Shown one piece after another: positions 44,990 to 54,271 of a stretch of 64,000 nt of DNA (position 1 is its first letter; every line of letters begins with the position of its first letter). The translations under genes and the position numbers were made by a program. Source of the stretch: Cupriavidus basilensis (GTDB lineage Bacteria > Pseudomonadota > Gammaproteobacteria > Burkholderiales > Burkholderiaceae); contig NZ_BBQM01000020.1 in NCBI RefSeq assembly GCF_000876015.1, forward strand, positions 124,001 to 188,000. The letters are read 5' to 3'. The notes under the pieces were generated by a model, which ran no database searches, was not told where the DNA came from, and was given only the letters and a program-made list of their open reading frames with translations.

Positions 44990-45859
44990 CTATTCGTCCG
45001 CGAGCGACAGATAGATGGGCTGGTGGTCGGAGGCCTGCGTTTCGCCGTCCACCTCGCAGCACAGCAGTTGCGGCATCAGGTCTTCGGTGAGGAAGACGAA
45101 GTCGCAGGCGAACGGCGGCTGCGGCCATTGCTCCTTGTCGTGCAGCGCGCAGGTGGGCGCGTGCGGCTGGCCCGGGTGGGCGCGCATCCAGGCGTCGTGC
45201 CACGCCACCGTGGCGGGCTCGTGCGGGCTGTCGTAGGGGGCCAGCATGCGCAGGTAGGCGATGTCGTCGGGCGCGCTGTTGAAGTCGCCGCACAGCACGG
45301 CCGAGACCGGGCGCGGCTCGGGCGTGAACGGGCCGGGCTTGTGCTCGCGCCGGCCCGGCTGGCTGGCATGCTCGCATGCCTCGCGGTGCCAGACGCGCAG
45401 CGCGTCGGCCTGCGCCGCGCGCTGGTGCGTGGAGTAATACTCGAGGTGGGTGCAGATCACGCGCAGGTGGCGCTCGCCGGCCACCACGGTGGCTTCCAGC
45501 GCCACGCGCGGCATCGACGGCACGGTCGGGTCGGCGGGCCAGGGCAGGGTATGGCGGAACACCTCGCGCACCGGCAGCCGGGTGGCGATCAGGTTGCCGA
45601 ACTGGCGTGGCGAGCCGTCGGCGCCCAGCCGGTCCACGCCGGGCGCGTAGAGGATGCGGTAGCCGGGCAGCAGGGCCGTGAGCTCCGCCACCTGGTCGGC
45701 GCCGGGGCCGCCCGCGAGTTCGGCGTAGCCGCGCGTCACCTCCTGCAGGCACAGCACGTCGGCGTCGGCGATGGCGCGCAGGGTCCGCACGGTGCGGGCG
45801 AGGTCGACGCGCCCGTCGGCGCCGCGGCCCCACTGGATGTTCCACGAGATCAGTTCCAT
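44990..45859 (-). CDS. Endonuclease/exonuclease/phosphatase (EEP) family hydrolase
   Basis: 289-residue Mg2+-dependent phosphoesterase. It begins MELISWNIQWGRGADGRVD with the family's metal-binding Asn; LCLQEVTRGYAEL holds the metal Glu, LCGDFNSAPDDIAYL the catalytic Asp-Asn, and ASDHQPIYLSL the terminal His. GGAGA precedes the ATG at 45857-45859; an open frame continues upstream but without support. No signal peptide, so probably cytoplasmic. DNA, RNA or a phospholipid head group could be the substrate; the sequence does not decide. Divergent from rlmD. Confidence 0.88.
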   Translation of the reverse strand: MELISWNIQWGRGADGRVDLARTVRTLRAIADADVLCLQEVTRGYAELAGGPGADQVAELTALLPGYRILYAPGVDRLGADGSPRQFGNLIATRLPVREVFRHTLPWPADPTVPSMPRVALEATVVAGERHLRVICTHLEYYSTHQRAAQADALRVWHREACEHASQPGRREHKPGPFTPEPRPVSAVLCGDFNSAPDDIAYLRMLAPYDSPHEPATVAWHDAWMRAHPGQPHAPTCALHDKEQWPQPPFACDFVFLTEDLMPQLLCCEVDGETQASDHQPIYLSLADE

Positions 45860-45992
45860 GTCGTCTCCTGCTCGGCTGCCGGCCCGGGTTTGCGCGCAGC
45901 ATCCATGTTGCGCCAATCGGCAGCGCTTGTCCCGTGCTGGTTTCAGGCCGGCCGGGCGCCGCCATCGTGGCCGGACGCGGCCGCGTCTGGAC

Positions 45993-45998
45993 TACAAT
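45993..45998 (+). promoter_or_regulatory. -10 element upstream of rlmD
   Basis: TACAAT 19 bp before the rlmD ATG, followed by CGCG, the same TACAATCGC start seen at dnaX and surE but here with a short leader. Confidence 0.45.
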
Positions 45999-46017
45999 CG
46001 CGCTTTCGCAAAACAAT

Positions 46018-47520
46018 ATGACAGTTCCCCAGGTGTCCCAAGCCGTGACTCGACCACAAGCCCAACCGGCGCCAGGAAATGGCGTGCAAGCCGCATCGCC
46101 GGCTTCCGTGCCCGCTTCTGTTCCCGCCTTTGTTCCTGCTTCCGCGCCCGTTCCTGCCGTGCCTCCGGCTTCCCCGGACGCCGCGCTGCCGGTGGTGCAG
46201 ATCCACAGCCTCGACATGGAGGCGCGCGGCGTCGGCCGGCTGGTCAACGAGGACGGTACGCCCGGCAAGGTCATCTTCGTCGAGGGCGCGCTGCCCGGCG
46301 AGACCGTCAGCTACCGCAGCTTCAAGCGCAAGGCCAGCTTCGAGCAGGCATCGCTGGTCGAGATCAAGCACGCCACGCCGATGCGCGTGAAGCCCGGCTG
46401 CCAGCATTTCGGCGTGTGCGGCGGCTGCTCGATGCAGCATCTGGACTCGCGCGCGCAGCTGGCGATCAAGCAGCGCGTGCTCGAGGACGATCTCTGGCAC
46501 CTGTCCAAGCTGCGCCCGGACGTGGTGTTCCGCCCGATCGCCGGCCCCGACTGGGGCTACCGCTACCGCGCCCGCCTCACGGTGCGCTACGTGGCCAAGA
46601 AGGGCGGGGTGCTGGTGGGCTTCCACGAGCGCAAGAGCAGCTTCGTCGCCGACATGACGCGCTGCGAAGTGCTGCCGCCGCATGTCTCGGCCATGCTGGT
46701 GCCGCTGCGCGAGCTGGTGACGGGGCTGTCGATCCGCGACCGCCTGCCGCAGATCGAGCTGGCCGTGGGCCAGGACGTGACCGTGCTGGTGCTGCGCATC
46801 CTGGAGCCGCTCACCGCCGCGGACGAAGATCTGCTGCGCGCCTTCGCCGACCGGCACGGCGTGCAGTTCTGGCTGCAGCCCAAGGGCCCGGACACGGTGG
46901 CGCCGTTCTACCCGCTGGACCGCGAGCTGGCCTACACGCTGCCGGAGTTCGGCATCCGCATGCCGTTCAAGCCGACCGACTTCACCCAGGTCAACCACCA
47001 GATCAACCGCGTGCTGATCGGCCGCGCGCTGCGCCTGCTGGACGCCCGCCCGGAAGACCGCCTGCTCGACCTGTTCTGCGGCATCGGCAACTTCACGCTG
47101 CCGCTGGCCACGCGCGGCCGCTCGGTGATGGGCATCGAAGGCAGCGAACTGCTGACCTCGCGGGCGCTGGCCAATGCCGCCCGCAACGGGCTCGACCACA
47201 AGACCGAGTTCGCCTGCCGCAACCTGTTCGAGGTCGGCGCCGAGGACATCGCCGCGCTGGGCCGCTTCGACCGCTGGCTGGTCGACCCGCCGCGCGAGGG
47301 TGCGCTGGCGGTGTGCAAGGCGCTCGGCGAGCTGGCCCAGGCTGGCAGCGATGTGCTGCCCCGGCGGATCGTCTATGTGTCATGCAGTCCGGCGACGCTG
47401 GCGCGGGATGCGGGGCTGCTGGTGCATGAGGCGGGTTATCGGTTGTCGGGGGCGGGGGTGGTTAATATGTTTCCGCATACTTCGCATGTGGAGTCTATTG
47501 CGGTGTTTGATCGGGGGTAA
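46018..47520 (+). CDS. rlmD: 23S rRNA (uracil(1939)-C5)-methyltransferase
   Basis: RumA/RlmD-type SAM-dependent methyltransferase, 500 residues. The ATG at 46018 (MTVPQVSQAV) starts about 55 low-complexity Ala/Pro/Val residues before the TRAM domain (VVQIHSLDMEARGVGRLV). Iron-sulfur cysteines are in CQHFGVCGGC, with a further Cys at TRCEVLPP; the SAM site is LLDLFCGIGNFTLPLA, and the catalytic cysteine lies in YVSCSPATLARD. The Fe-S set argues for RlmD over TrmA. The last roughly 100 bases shift to visibly lower GC, running into the inverted-repeat element that starts 11 bp after the stop. Confidence 0.93.
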   Translation: MTVPQVSQAVTRPQAQPAPGNGVQAASPASVPASVPAFVPASAPVPAVPPASPDAALPVVQIHSLDMEARGVGRLVNEDGTPGKVIFVEGALPGETVSYRSFKRKASFEQASLVEIKHATPMRVKPGCQHFGVCGGCSMQHLDSRAQLAIKQRVLEDDLWHLSKLRPDVVFRPIAGPDWGYRYRARLTVRYVAKKGGVLVGFHERKSSFVADMTRCEVLPPHVSAMLVPLRELVTGLSIRDRLPQIELAVGQDVTVLVLRILEPLTAADEDLLRAFADRHGVQFWLQPKGPDTVAPFYPLDRELAYTLPEFGIRMPFKPTDFTQVNHQINRVLIGRALRLLDARPEDRLLDLFCGIGNFTLPLATRGRSVMGIEGSELLTSRALANAARNGLDHKTEFACRNLFEVGAEDIAALGRFDRWLVDPPREGALAVCKALGELAQAGSDVLPRRIVYVSCSPATLARDAGLLVHEAGYRLSGAGVVNMFPHTSHVESIAVFDRG

Positions 47521-47597
47521 GAGGTAAGGGGCTTGACTTCAAAGTCAACTGCCTAAAATCAACATCAAAGTCAAAGGCTTTCGCTCCTCCGGAGCGA

Positions 47598-47628
47598 CCT
47601 ACTTTCTTTTGTCCGAAAAGAAAGTAGG
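47598..47628. repeat. Left AT-rich hairpin of the element
   Basis: CCTACTTTCTTTT (47598-47610) and AAAAGAAAGTAGG (47616-47628) form a perfect 13-bp stem with a 5-base loop. Directly outside it TCGCTCC (47581-47587) pairs with GGAGCGA (47591-47597). Confidence 0.9.
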
Positions 47629-47689
47629 CCAAGAAAGCGGACTGCCTGGCCGGCAGGGGCAGAGCCGAACAGTGTTACTTGGGGTTTGT

Positions 47690-48155
47690 GGTTTCGTGGT
47701 GGGGGCGGTGGTTCTGCTGGGATTCTGCCGGTACCGGTTTTGGTGGCCACGCTCTCTCGGGGGGCGTTGGATTCGTGGTGGCGCTGCATGATGGCGTTGG
47801 TCCAGGCCCTTCAGGCTGCTGCCGCGACCGGGGCGGATGGGTGCGGCATAGGGACGGTGCTGGATTCGTGGTGGGCGCGGTGGCCCCTGTTTGATCTCAG
47901 TACCGAACGATTTGGCTTGAGAGGCAATCCGATTCAAAGCAACCCAGCACACCCGCGCTGGGTCCACCACGCCCACCACGAAACCACGAGGATGCTATGT
48001 CGTGGCGGCTCAAACCGGTAACGGCAGATGTCCGAACCAGCAGTCCGCCCGCCATCATAGGTCTGACCCCGCAACCCATACCGCTAGCCAGATCGTGGCG
48101 AGTCGAACCGGTACCGGCAGGATGCCAGCAGAACCACCGCCCCCACCACGAAACC
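47690..48155. repeat. Five copies of a 22-bp G-rich module
   Basis: Plus-oriented copies at 47690-47711, 47769-47790 (diverged second half) and 47862-47883; inverted copies at 47964-47985 and 48134-48155. All share GG(A/T)TTCGTGGTGG, and four of them end in a GCGGTGG- or GTGGTGG-type tail. The third and fourth copies match at 20 of 22 positions as an inverted pair. Confidence 0.85.
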
Positions 48156-48214
48156 ACCAACAAGGGAAACCCCAACGTTTCTGCCCCTGCCGGCCAGGCA
48201 GCCCGCTTTCTTTG

Positions 48215-48245
48215 CCTACTTTCTTTTCGGGGAAAAGAAAGTAGG
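48215..48245. repeat. Right AT-rich hairpin of the element
   Basis: CCTACTTTCTTTT (48215-48227) and AAAAGAAAGTAGG (48233-48245), identical stem to the left copy with a different loop; TCGCTCC (48246-48252) pairs with GGAGCGA (48256-48262) outside it. Confidence 0.9.
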
Positions 48246-48332
48246 TCGCTCCGGGGGAGCGAAAGCCTTTGACTTTAACGTTCAGCCGTTGACATTCAGC
48301 AGTTGACTTCGACGTTAAGCCGTTAAGAAAAG

Positions 48333-48363
48333 AAAAAGCCAGCACGGATTGCGCTGGCTTTTT
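48333..48363 (-). terminator. Terminator of the Bax1-family gene
   Basis: AAAAAGCCAGC (48333-48343) pairs with GCTGGCTTTTT (48353-48363); the A/T flanks make it work on both strands, 42 bp past the minus-strand stop. Confidence 0.9.
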
Positions 48364-48404
48364 CGTTTCAGGAGGGGAGGGACAGGGCGGCCCGGCCGCC
48401 CACC

Positions 48405-49106
48405 TCAATCGCGATTGCCGCCAAAGATCCCCAACAGCGCCAACAGGTTGGCAAACACGTTATACACATCCAGGTAAATCGCCAGCGTGGCCGTGATGTA
48501 GTTCGTCTCGCCGCCATTCAGCACGCGCTGCACGTCGAACAGGATGTAGGCCGAGAAGATGCCGATGGCGATCACCGACACGGTGATCATCAGCGACGGC
48601 AGTTGCAGCCAGATGTTGGCGACGCTGGCCAGGATCAGCAGGATCACGCCGACGAACAGGAATTTGCTCAGGCCGGAGAAGTCGCGCTTGCTGACCGTGG
48701 CGACGGTCGCCATCGCGCCGAATACCGCCGCGGTGCCGCCGAAGGCATACATGATCAGCGCCGGTCCGTTGGAGAACTGCAGCACGGAGCCGATCAGGCG
48801 CGACAGCATCAGGCCCATGAAGAACGTGAAGGCCAGCAGCAGGACCACGCCCATGCTGCTGTTCTTGGTCTTCTCGATGGCGAAGAAGAAGCCGAACGCG
48901 ATGCCCAGGAACAGGATCAGCGACAGGCCGGGGCTGCCCCGCATCAGGCTGAAGCCGCTGGTCACGCCGATCCACGCGCCGAGCACGGTGGGGATCATCG
49001 AGATGGCGAGCAGCCAGTAGGTGTTGCGCATTACCCGATTGCGGACCACAACGTCGCTGGTTGCGGTGCCGCTGCCGAAACTGTAGGTGTTCAGCTTGTT
49101 GTCCAT
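48405..49106 (-). CDS. Bax1-inhibitor family inner-membrane protein (YccA/YbhL-like)
   Basis: 233-residue polytopic membrane protein with about seven helices. It starts MDNKLNTYSFGSGTATSDVV, with AGGAGT before the ATG; helices follow from NTYWLLAISMIPTVLG to the C-terminal NYITATLAIYLDVYNVFANLLALLG, the conserved end of the BI-1/YccA family. E. coli YccA modulates the FtsH protease, whose partners HflK and HflC are encoded about 13 kb away in this window; a link here is inference. Divergent from ndk. Confidence 0.9.
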   Translation of the reverse strand: MDNKLNTYSFGSGTATSDVVVRNRVMRNTYWLLAISMIPTVLGAWIGVTSGFSLMRGSPGLSLILFLGIAFGFFFAIEKTKNSSMGVVLLLAFTFFMGLMLSRLIGSVLQFSNGPALIMYAFGGTAAVFGAMATVATVSKRDFSGLSKFLFVGVILLILASVANIWLQLPSLMITVSVIAIGIFSAYILFDVQRVLNGGETNYITATLAIYLDVYNVFANLLALLGIFGGNRD

Positions 49107-49458
49107 GGTGACTCCTGTTTCAAAACGGTGAGGCGCCGCGCTGACCCGGACGGGCACAACGCCAATGTGGCATCGCACCGGGCGAATTGCAAGGGCTTGT
49201 GAAACGTAATCGCCACTTTGTCATCAAGGTGTAATCTCGCCTCGCGCGTGGCCAACGTTCATTCGATTATCGGCCGCGACAGGCGTTCCCTCCACGCCGA
49301 ACAGAAATAAAGTGGCGCGATGGTCACGTGAGGCGGATGGCGTCGCCGGTGGCCGGGGGCAGTGCGCCGGCAGCGGAGTCGTTCTCGAAACCATAACTGT
49401 CTCGTGCTAGAATTGCACGTTTATTCCAATTGTAACCCCTTCATTTTTCGGAGTTTTT
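49107..49458. other. Divergent promoter region between the Bax1-family gene and ndk
   Basis: 352 bp. A -10-like TAGAAT (49408-49413) lies 45 bp before the ndk start, with no good -35. Nothing else is recognised; no supported ORF or RNA. Confidence 0.4.
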
Positions 49459-49884
49459 ATGGCGATCGAACGCACCCTGTCCATTATCAAGCCGGATGCC
49501 GTGGCCAAGAACGTCATCGGTCAGATCTACGCTCGCTTCGAGGCCGCCGGCCTGAAGATCGTGGCTGCCAAGATGGTTCACCTGTCGCGCGGCGAAGCCG
49601 AGCAGTTCTACGCCGTGCACAAGGCCCGCCCGTTCTTCAAGGACCTGGTGGACTTCATGGTTTCCGGCCCGGTCATGATCCAGGCCCTGGAAGGCGAAAA
49701 CGCCATCCTGACCAACCGCGACCTGATGGGCGCCACCGACCCGAAGAAGGCCGACAAGGGCACCATCCGCGCCGACTTCGCCGACAGCATCGACGCCAAC
49801 GCCGTGCACGGCTCGGACGCGGCGGAAACGGCTGCCGTCGAAATCGCCTTCTTCTTCCCCGGCATGAACGTTTACAGCCGCTGA
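49459..49884 (+). CDS. ndk: Nucleoside diphosphate kinase
   Basis: Transfers the gamma phosphate between nucleoside triphosphates and diphosphates, 141 residues, family length. It starts MAIERTLSIIKPDAVAKNVIG with CGGAG upstream. The active-site histidine is in NAVHGSDAAETAAVEI and the nucleotide-binding stretch MGATDPKKADKGTIRADF is intact. Codon use is strongly biased, as expected for a highly expressed gene. It heads the ndk-rlmN-pilW-rodZ-ispG-hisS block. Confidence 0.98.
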   Translation: MAIERTLSIIKPDAVAKNVIGQIYARFEAAGLKIVAAKMVHLSRGEAEQFYAVHKARPFFKDLVDFMVSGPVMIQALEGENAILTNRDLMGATDPKKADKGTIRADFADSIDANAVHGSDAAETAAVEIAFFFPGMNVYSR

Positions 49885-49937
49885 TTGTCTGGTCTATTTC
49901 ACAAGACTAGACTGCTTCTGAAGTCGATACTGCCGTC

Positions 49938-51107
49938 ATGAACCCTCTCGTCAACCTGCTCGATCTGGATGCGGACGCGCTCACCGCCTATTGCGGCGAG
50001 CTCGGCGAGAAGCCGTTTCGTGCGCGGCAGTTGCAGCGCTGGATCCACCAGTTCGGCGCCAGCCGCTTCGACGCCATGTCGGATCTCGCCAAGTCGCTGC
50101 GCGAAAAGCTCGCCACGCGCGCCGAGATCCGCTCGCCGGCCGTCATCACCGACCACCTGTCGGCCGACGGCACGTGCAAGTGGCTGCTCGACGTCGGCGC
50201 CGGCGACGCGGTGGAGACGGTGTACATCCCCGAGGAGACGCGCGGCACGCTGTGCGTGTCCTCGCAGGCCGGCTGCGCCGTCAACTGCCGTTTCTGCTCG
50301 ACCGGCAAGCAGGGTTTCTCGCGCAACCTGACCACCGGCGAGATCATCGGTCAGTTGTGGATGGCCGAGTTCGCCATGCGCACCCAGCTCGGCCGCGGCC
50401 CCAAGGACGACCGCGTCATCTCCAACGTGGTGATGATGGGCATGGGCGAGCCGCTGCTGAACTACGACCAGGTGGTCCCGGCCATGCGCCTGATGCTGGA
50501 CGACAACGCCTACGGGCTGTCGCGCCGGCGCGTGACGCTGTCCACCTCCGGCGTGGTGCCGATGATGGACCGGCTCTCGAAAGACCTGCCGGTCGCACTG
50601 GCGGTATCGCTGCACGCATCGAACGATCCGCTGCGCGACATGCTGGTGCCGCTCAACAAGAAGTACCCGCTGGCGGAACTGATGGCGGCCTGCCGCCGCT
50701 ACCTCGAGTTCGCGCCGCGCGATTTCATCACCTTCGAATACTGCATGCTGGACGGCGTCAACGACGGCGTCGAGCATGCGCGGGAACTGCTGAAGCTGGT
50801 GGCCGACGTGCCATGCAAGTTCAACCTGATCCCGTTCAACCCGTTCCCGGAATCGGGTCTCAAGCGCTCGAACAACGAGCAGATCCGCCGCTTTGCCCAG
50901 GTCCTGATGGACGCCGGCATCGTCACCACCATCCGCAAGACGCGCGGCGACGACATCGACGCGGCCTGCGGCCAGCTTGCCGGCGAGGTCAAGGACCGCA
51001 CCCGGCTGGCCGAGCGCGGCAAGTTCGGCAAGATCACGCCGATCGTCGCCGCGCCGGTGGCGAGCGCGCCGGGCGCCGGCCAGCCGCGGGAGGCTCGCCC
51101 TGCATGA
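49938..51107 (+). CDS. rlmN: Dual-specificity RNA (adenine-C2)-methyltransferase RlmN
   Basis: Radical-SAM enzyme methylating A2503 of 23S rRNA and A37 of some tRNAs; 389 residues. The [4Fe-4S] cysteines are Cys113, Cys117 and Cys120 in CAVNCRFCSTG; the mechanistic cysteine near the C-terminus is Cys344 (DAACGQLAGEV). Other family blocks: VMMGMGEPLLNYD and ALAVSLHASNDPLRDMLVPLN. About 20 extra Ala/Pro residues end the protein. The stop overlaps the start of pilW by 4 bp. Confidence 0.97.
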   Translation: MNPLVNLLDLDADALTAYCGELGEKPFRARQLQRWIHQFGASRFDAMSDLAKSLREKLATRAEIRSPAVITDHLSADGTCKWLLDVGAGDAVETVYIPEETRGTLCVSSQAGCAVNCRFCSTGKQGFSRNLTTGEIIGQLWMAEFAMRTQLGRGPKDDRVISNVVMMGMGEPLLNYDQVVPAMRLMLDDNAYGLSRRRVTLSTSGVVPMMDRLSKDLPVALAVSLHASNDPLRDMLVPLNKKYPLAELMAACRRYLEFAPRDFITFEYCMLDGVNDGVEHARELLKLVADVPCKFNLIPFNPFPESGLKRSNNEQIRRFAQVLMDAGIVTTIRKTRGDDIDAACGQLAGEVKDRTRLAERGKFGKITPIVAAPVASAPGAGQPREARPA

Positions 51108-51883
51108 CGCGTCTGATAGTCGCAGTCCTGACCGGGCTGGTGATGCTGTCCGCCTGCCAGCTACCGCCCCCGGCGAAGCCGGACCTGCAGACCGCGTCTG
51201 ACCAGACCGATCGCACGCGGCGCGCCACCATCCGCCTGCAGCTGGCCACCAGCTACCTGTCGGCGGGGCAGTACAGCGTGGCGCTGGACGAGGCCAAGCA
51301 GGCCATCGCCATCGACCCGACCCTGGTCGACGCGTACCATATCCGCGCGCTGGTCTACATGAACATGAACGAGCGCGCGCTGGCCGAGGACAGCTTCCGC
51401 AGCGCGCTGTCGATGCGCCCCGACGACGGCGACGTGCTCAACAACTACGGCTGGTTCCTGTGCCTGAACGGCCGTTACCGGGAAGCGGTGCCTTACCTGG
51501 AGCGCGCGGTCTCGGCGCCGTCGGCGAGCGGCCCGGCCAAGCCGCTGACCAGCCTGGGGGCCTGCCAGTTGCGCAACGGCGACGGCGAAGCCGCGGAGAA
51601 GAGCCTGTTCGGCGCGCTGCGCTACGACCGCAACAACCCGGAAGCGAACAGCAACCTCGCGCTGCTTTATTACCAGCGCGGCGACTACGCGCGGGCCAAG
51701 GAGTACGCCGCGCGGGTCAACAACAGCAGTTTCGTCAGCGCGCAATCCCTCTGGCTGGGCGCGCGCATTGCCCGCCGCCAGGGCGACGCCGCGACGCAGA
51801 ATGCCCTGGTGGGCCAGTTGCGCAGCCGTTTCCCCGACTCGCGTGAGTTGACCGCATACGAACAAGGAGCATGGGATGAGTGA
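51104..51883 (+). CDS. pilW: Type IV pilus biogenesis lipoprotein PilW/PilF
   Basis: TPR lipoprotein, 259 residues, the pilotin that helps assemble the PilQ secretin ring. Signal peptide with lipobox MLSAC (Cys18); about five or six tetratricopeptide repeats follow, such as ATSYLSAGQYSVALDEAKQA and NNYGWFLCLNGRYREAVPYL. Position between rlmN and rodZ is conserved in beta- and gammaproteobacteria. It overlaps rlmN by 4 bp and rodZ by 8 bp. Confidence 0.93.
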   Translation: MTRLIVAVLTGLVMLSACQLPPPAKPDLQTASDQTDRTRRATIRLQLATSYLSAGQYSVALDEAKQAIAIDPTLVDAYHIRALVYMNMNERALAEDSFRSALSMRPDDGDVLNNYGWFLCLNGRYREAVPYLERAVSAPSASGPAKPLTSLGACQLRNGDGEAAEKSLFGALRYDRNNPEANSNLALLYYQRGDYARAKEYAARVNNSSFVSAQSLWLGARIARRQGDAATQNALVGQLRSRFPDSRELTAYEQGAWDE

Positions 51884-52877
51884 GCAAGAGCGCGCCGAAA
51901 GCCAGACTGCGGCGACCGGGCACGTGGGCGGCGTGGCCGCCGACGCTGGCCGCGAGGCGGTGGCGCGCGAGATTGGCGAGCGCCTGGCGCAGGCGCGCAA
52001 GGACCAGCGTTTTTCGCTGGAAGACGTCAGCGCGCGGCTGAAGGTGGCGGCGCACAAGCTGGCCGCGATCGAGCAGGGCGACGTTGCCGCGCTGCCGGAC
52101 GTGACCTTCGCCAAGGGCGTGATGCGCGCCTATGCCCGCATGCTCCATATCGACATCGACGCGCTGCTCGCGCGCTTCCACGCGCAGGCGGTGCCGGTGG
52201 TGGAAATCGGCATGCGCCGCGAAGGCGGCCTCAACGAGAGTTTCGACGACCGCAACCGCTTCGGCTCCAGCAGCTCGGGCGGGCGCTGGATCTGGCTGGC
52301 CCTGGTGGTGGCCCTGATCGGCGGCGGCGCCCTGTTCGGGCTGGATCATTTCAAGCAATGGCTCGAGGCGCGCAAGGAAGGCCTGAGCGCGCCGCCGGCC
52401 GTGGAAGCCACGGCGCAGCCGGGCGGCGAGCCCGGCACCGTCACGGCGGCGCTGCCGCCGGTGATGGCGGCCTCGGACGCGCCCGCGCCGTCCGAGGCGC
52501 TGCCCGCCAGCGGCCCGGTGGTTGCCGAGACACCTGCCGCGCCGGTGACGCCGACGCCTGCCGCGCCCGTCGCCGCCAGCCCGGCGCCGGCGGTGGCTGC
52601 GGCGCCCGTCGTACCCGCGGCGCCGGCCGCCGCGGGCGGCGGCGAGCTGCGCATCCGCTTCGCCGCCGAGACCTGGTACGAGATCCGCGACCGCAGCGGC
52701 AAGGTCGTCCTCGGCGGTACCGCGCGCGCCGGCGAGGACCTGAGCGGTGGCGGCACGCCTCCCTACAAGGTCGTGATCGGCAACGTGAAGGGTGTCGAAT
52801 CGCTGACCCGCAACGGCACGCCGGTCGATCTGGCGGCCTCGAACCGTAACAACGTGGCGCGCCTGACGCTGCCCTGA
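51876..52877 (+). CDS. rodZ: RodZ-like cytoskeletal membrane protein
   Basis: 333 residues: a cytoplasmic Cro/CI-like helix-turn-helix domain (about 28-95; GERLAQARKDQRFSLEDVSARLKV), which in RodZ binds MreB, a basic stretch, a single membrane segment near 137-157 (WIWLALVVALIGGGALFGL), a long Ala/Pro/Val linker, and a C-terminal DUF4115 domain (LRIRFAAETWYEIRDRSGKVVL). Supports rod shape. It begins within the end of pilW. Confidence 0.92.
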   Translation: MSEQERAESQTAATGHVGGVAADAGREAVAREIGERLAQARKDQRFSLEDVSARLKVAAHKLAAIEQGDVAALPDVTFAKGVMRAYARMLHIDIDALLARFHAQAVPVVEIGMRREGGLNESFDDRNRFGSSSSGGRWIWLALVVALIGGGALFGLDHFKQWLEARKEGLSAPPAVEATAQPGGEPGTVTAALPPVMAASDAPAPSEALPASGPVVAETPAAPVTPTPAAPVAASPAPAVAAAPVVPAAPAAAGGGELRIRFAAETWYEIRDRSGKVVLGGTARAGEDLSGGGTPPYKVVIGNVKGVESLTRNGTPVDLAASNRNNVARLTLP

Positions 52878-52938
52878 ATGCCGTTTCTCCCGGCCTCGCG
52901 CAAGACGCGGGGCCAGGCAAGATGAAGGTGGTAATGCT

Positions 52939-54231
<1,293 letters not shown>

Positions 54232-54271
54232 TCCGTTGCGGACAGGGCGACACAGGGAAAGACAACAGAAG

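Larger units (their letters stand above)
47531..48321. repeat. Composite inverted-repeat element, about 790 bp
   Basis: Left arm about 47531-47756 and right arm about 48090-48321 are imperfect reverse complements. The best part runs from 47567-47739 against 48106-48276. Each arm carries, from outside in, a TTGACTT-rich tract, a TCGCTCC/GGAGCGA hairpin, a CCTACTTTCTTTT/AAAAGAAAGTAGG hairpin, a CTGCCTGGCCGGCAGGGGCAG-like block, a 22-bp G-rich module and a GGTACCGG core. The centre (47757-48089) holds more copies of the module and a second nested inverted repeat. No transposase gene is present. Confidence 0.9.
47521..48404. other. 884-bp gene-free region between rlmD and the Bax1-family gene
   Basis: The region is occupied almost entirely by the inverted-repeat element listed separately, plus the terminator of the Bax1 gene at its right end. 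Short open frames exist on both strands, but those in the two arms are translations of the same repeat and carry no ribosome sites or recognisable domains, so I call none. Confidence 0.7.

Noticed and set aside
47531..48321. CRISPR array or classical insertion sequence at the repeat-rich locus
   Set aside because: The repeats are not evenly spaced with unique spacers, there is no Cas gene, and no transposase frame lies within or beside the element.
47599..48408. Small open frames in the inverted-repeat region (for example 47599-47979, 47897-48175 and 48002-48244)
   Set aside because: Frames in opposite arms encode the same Pro/Arg-rich peptides because the DNA is repeated in inverse orientation; no start signals or known domains.
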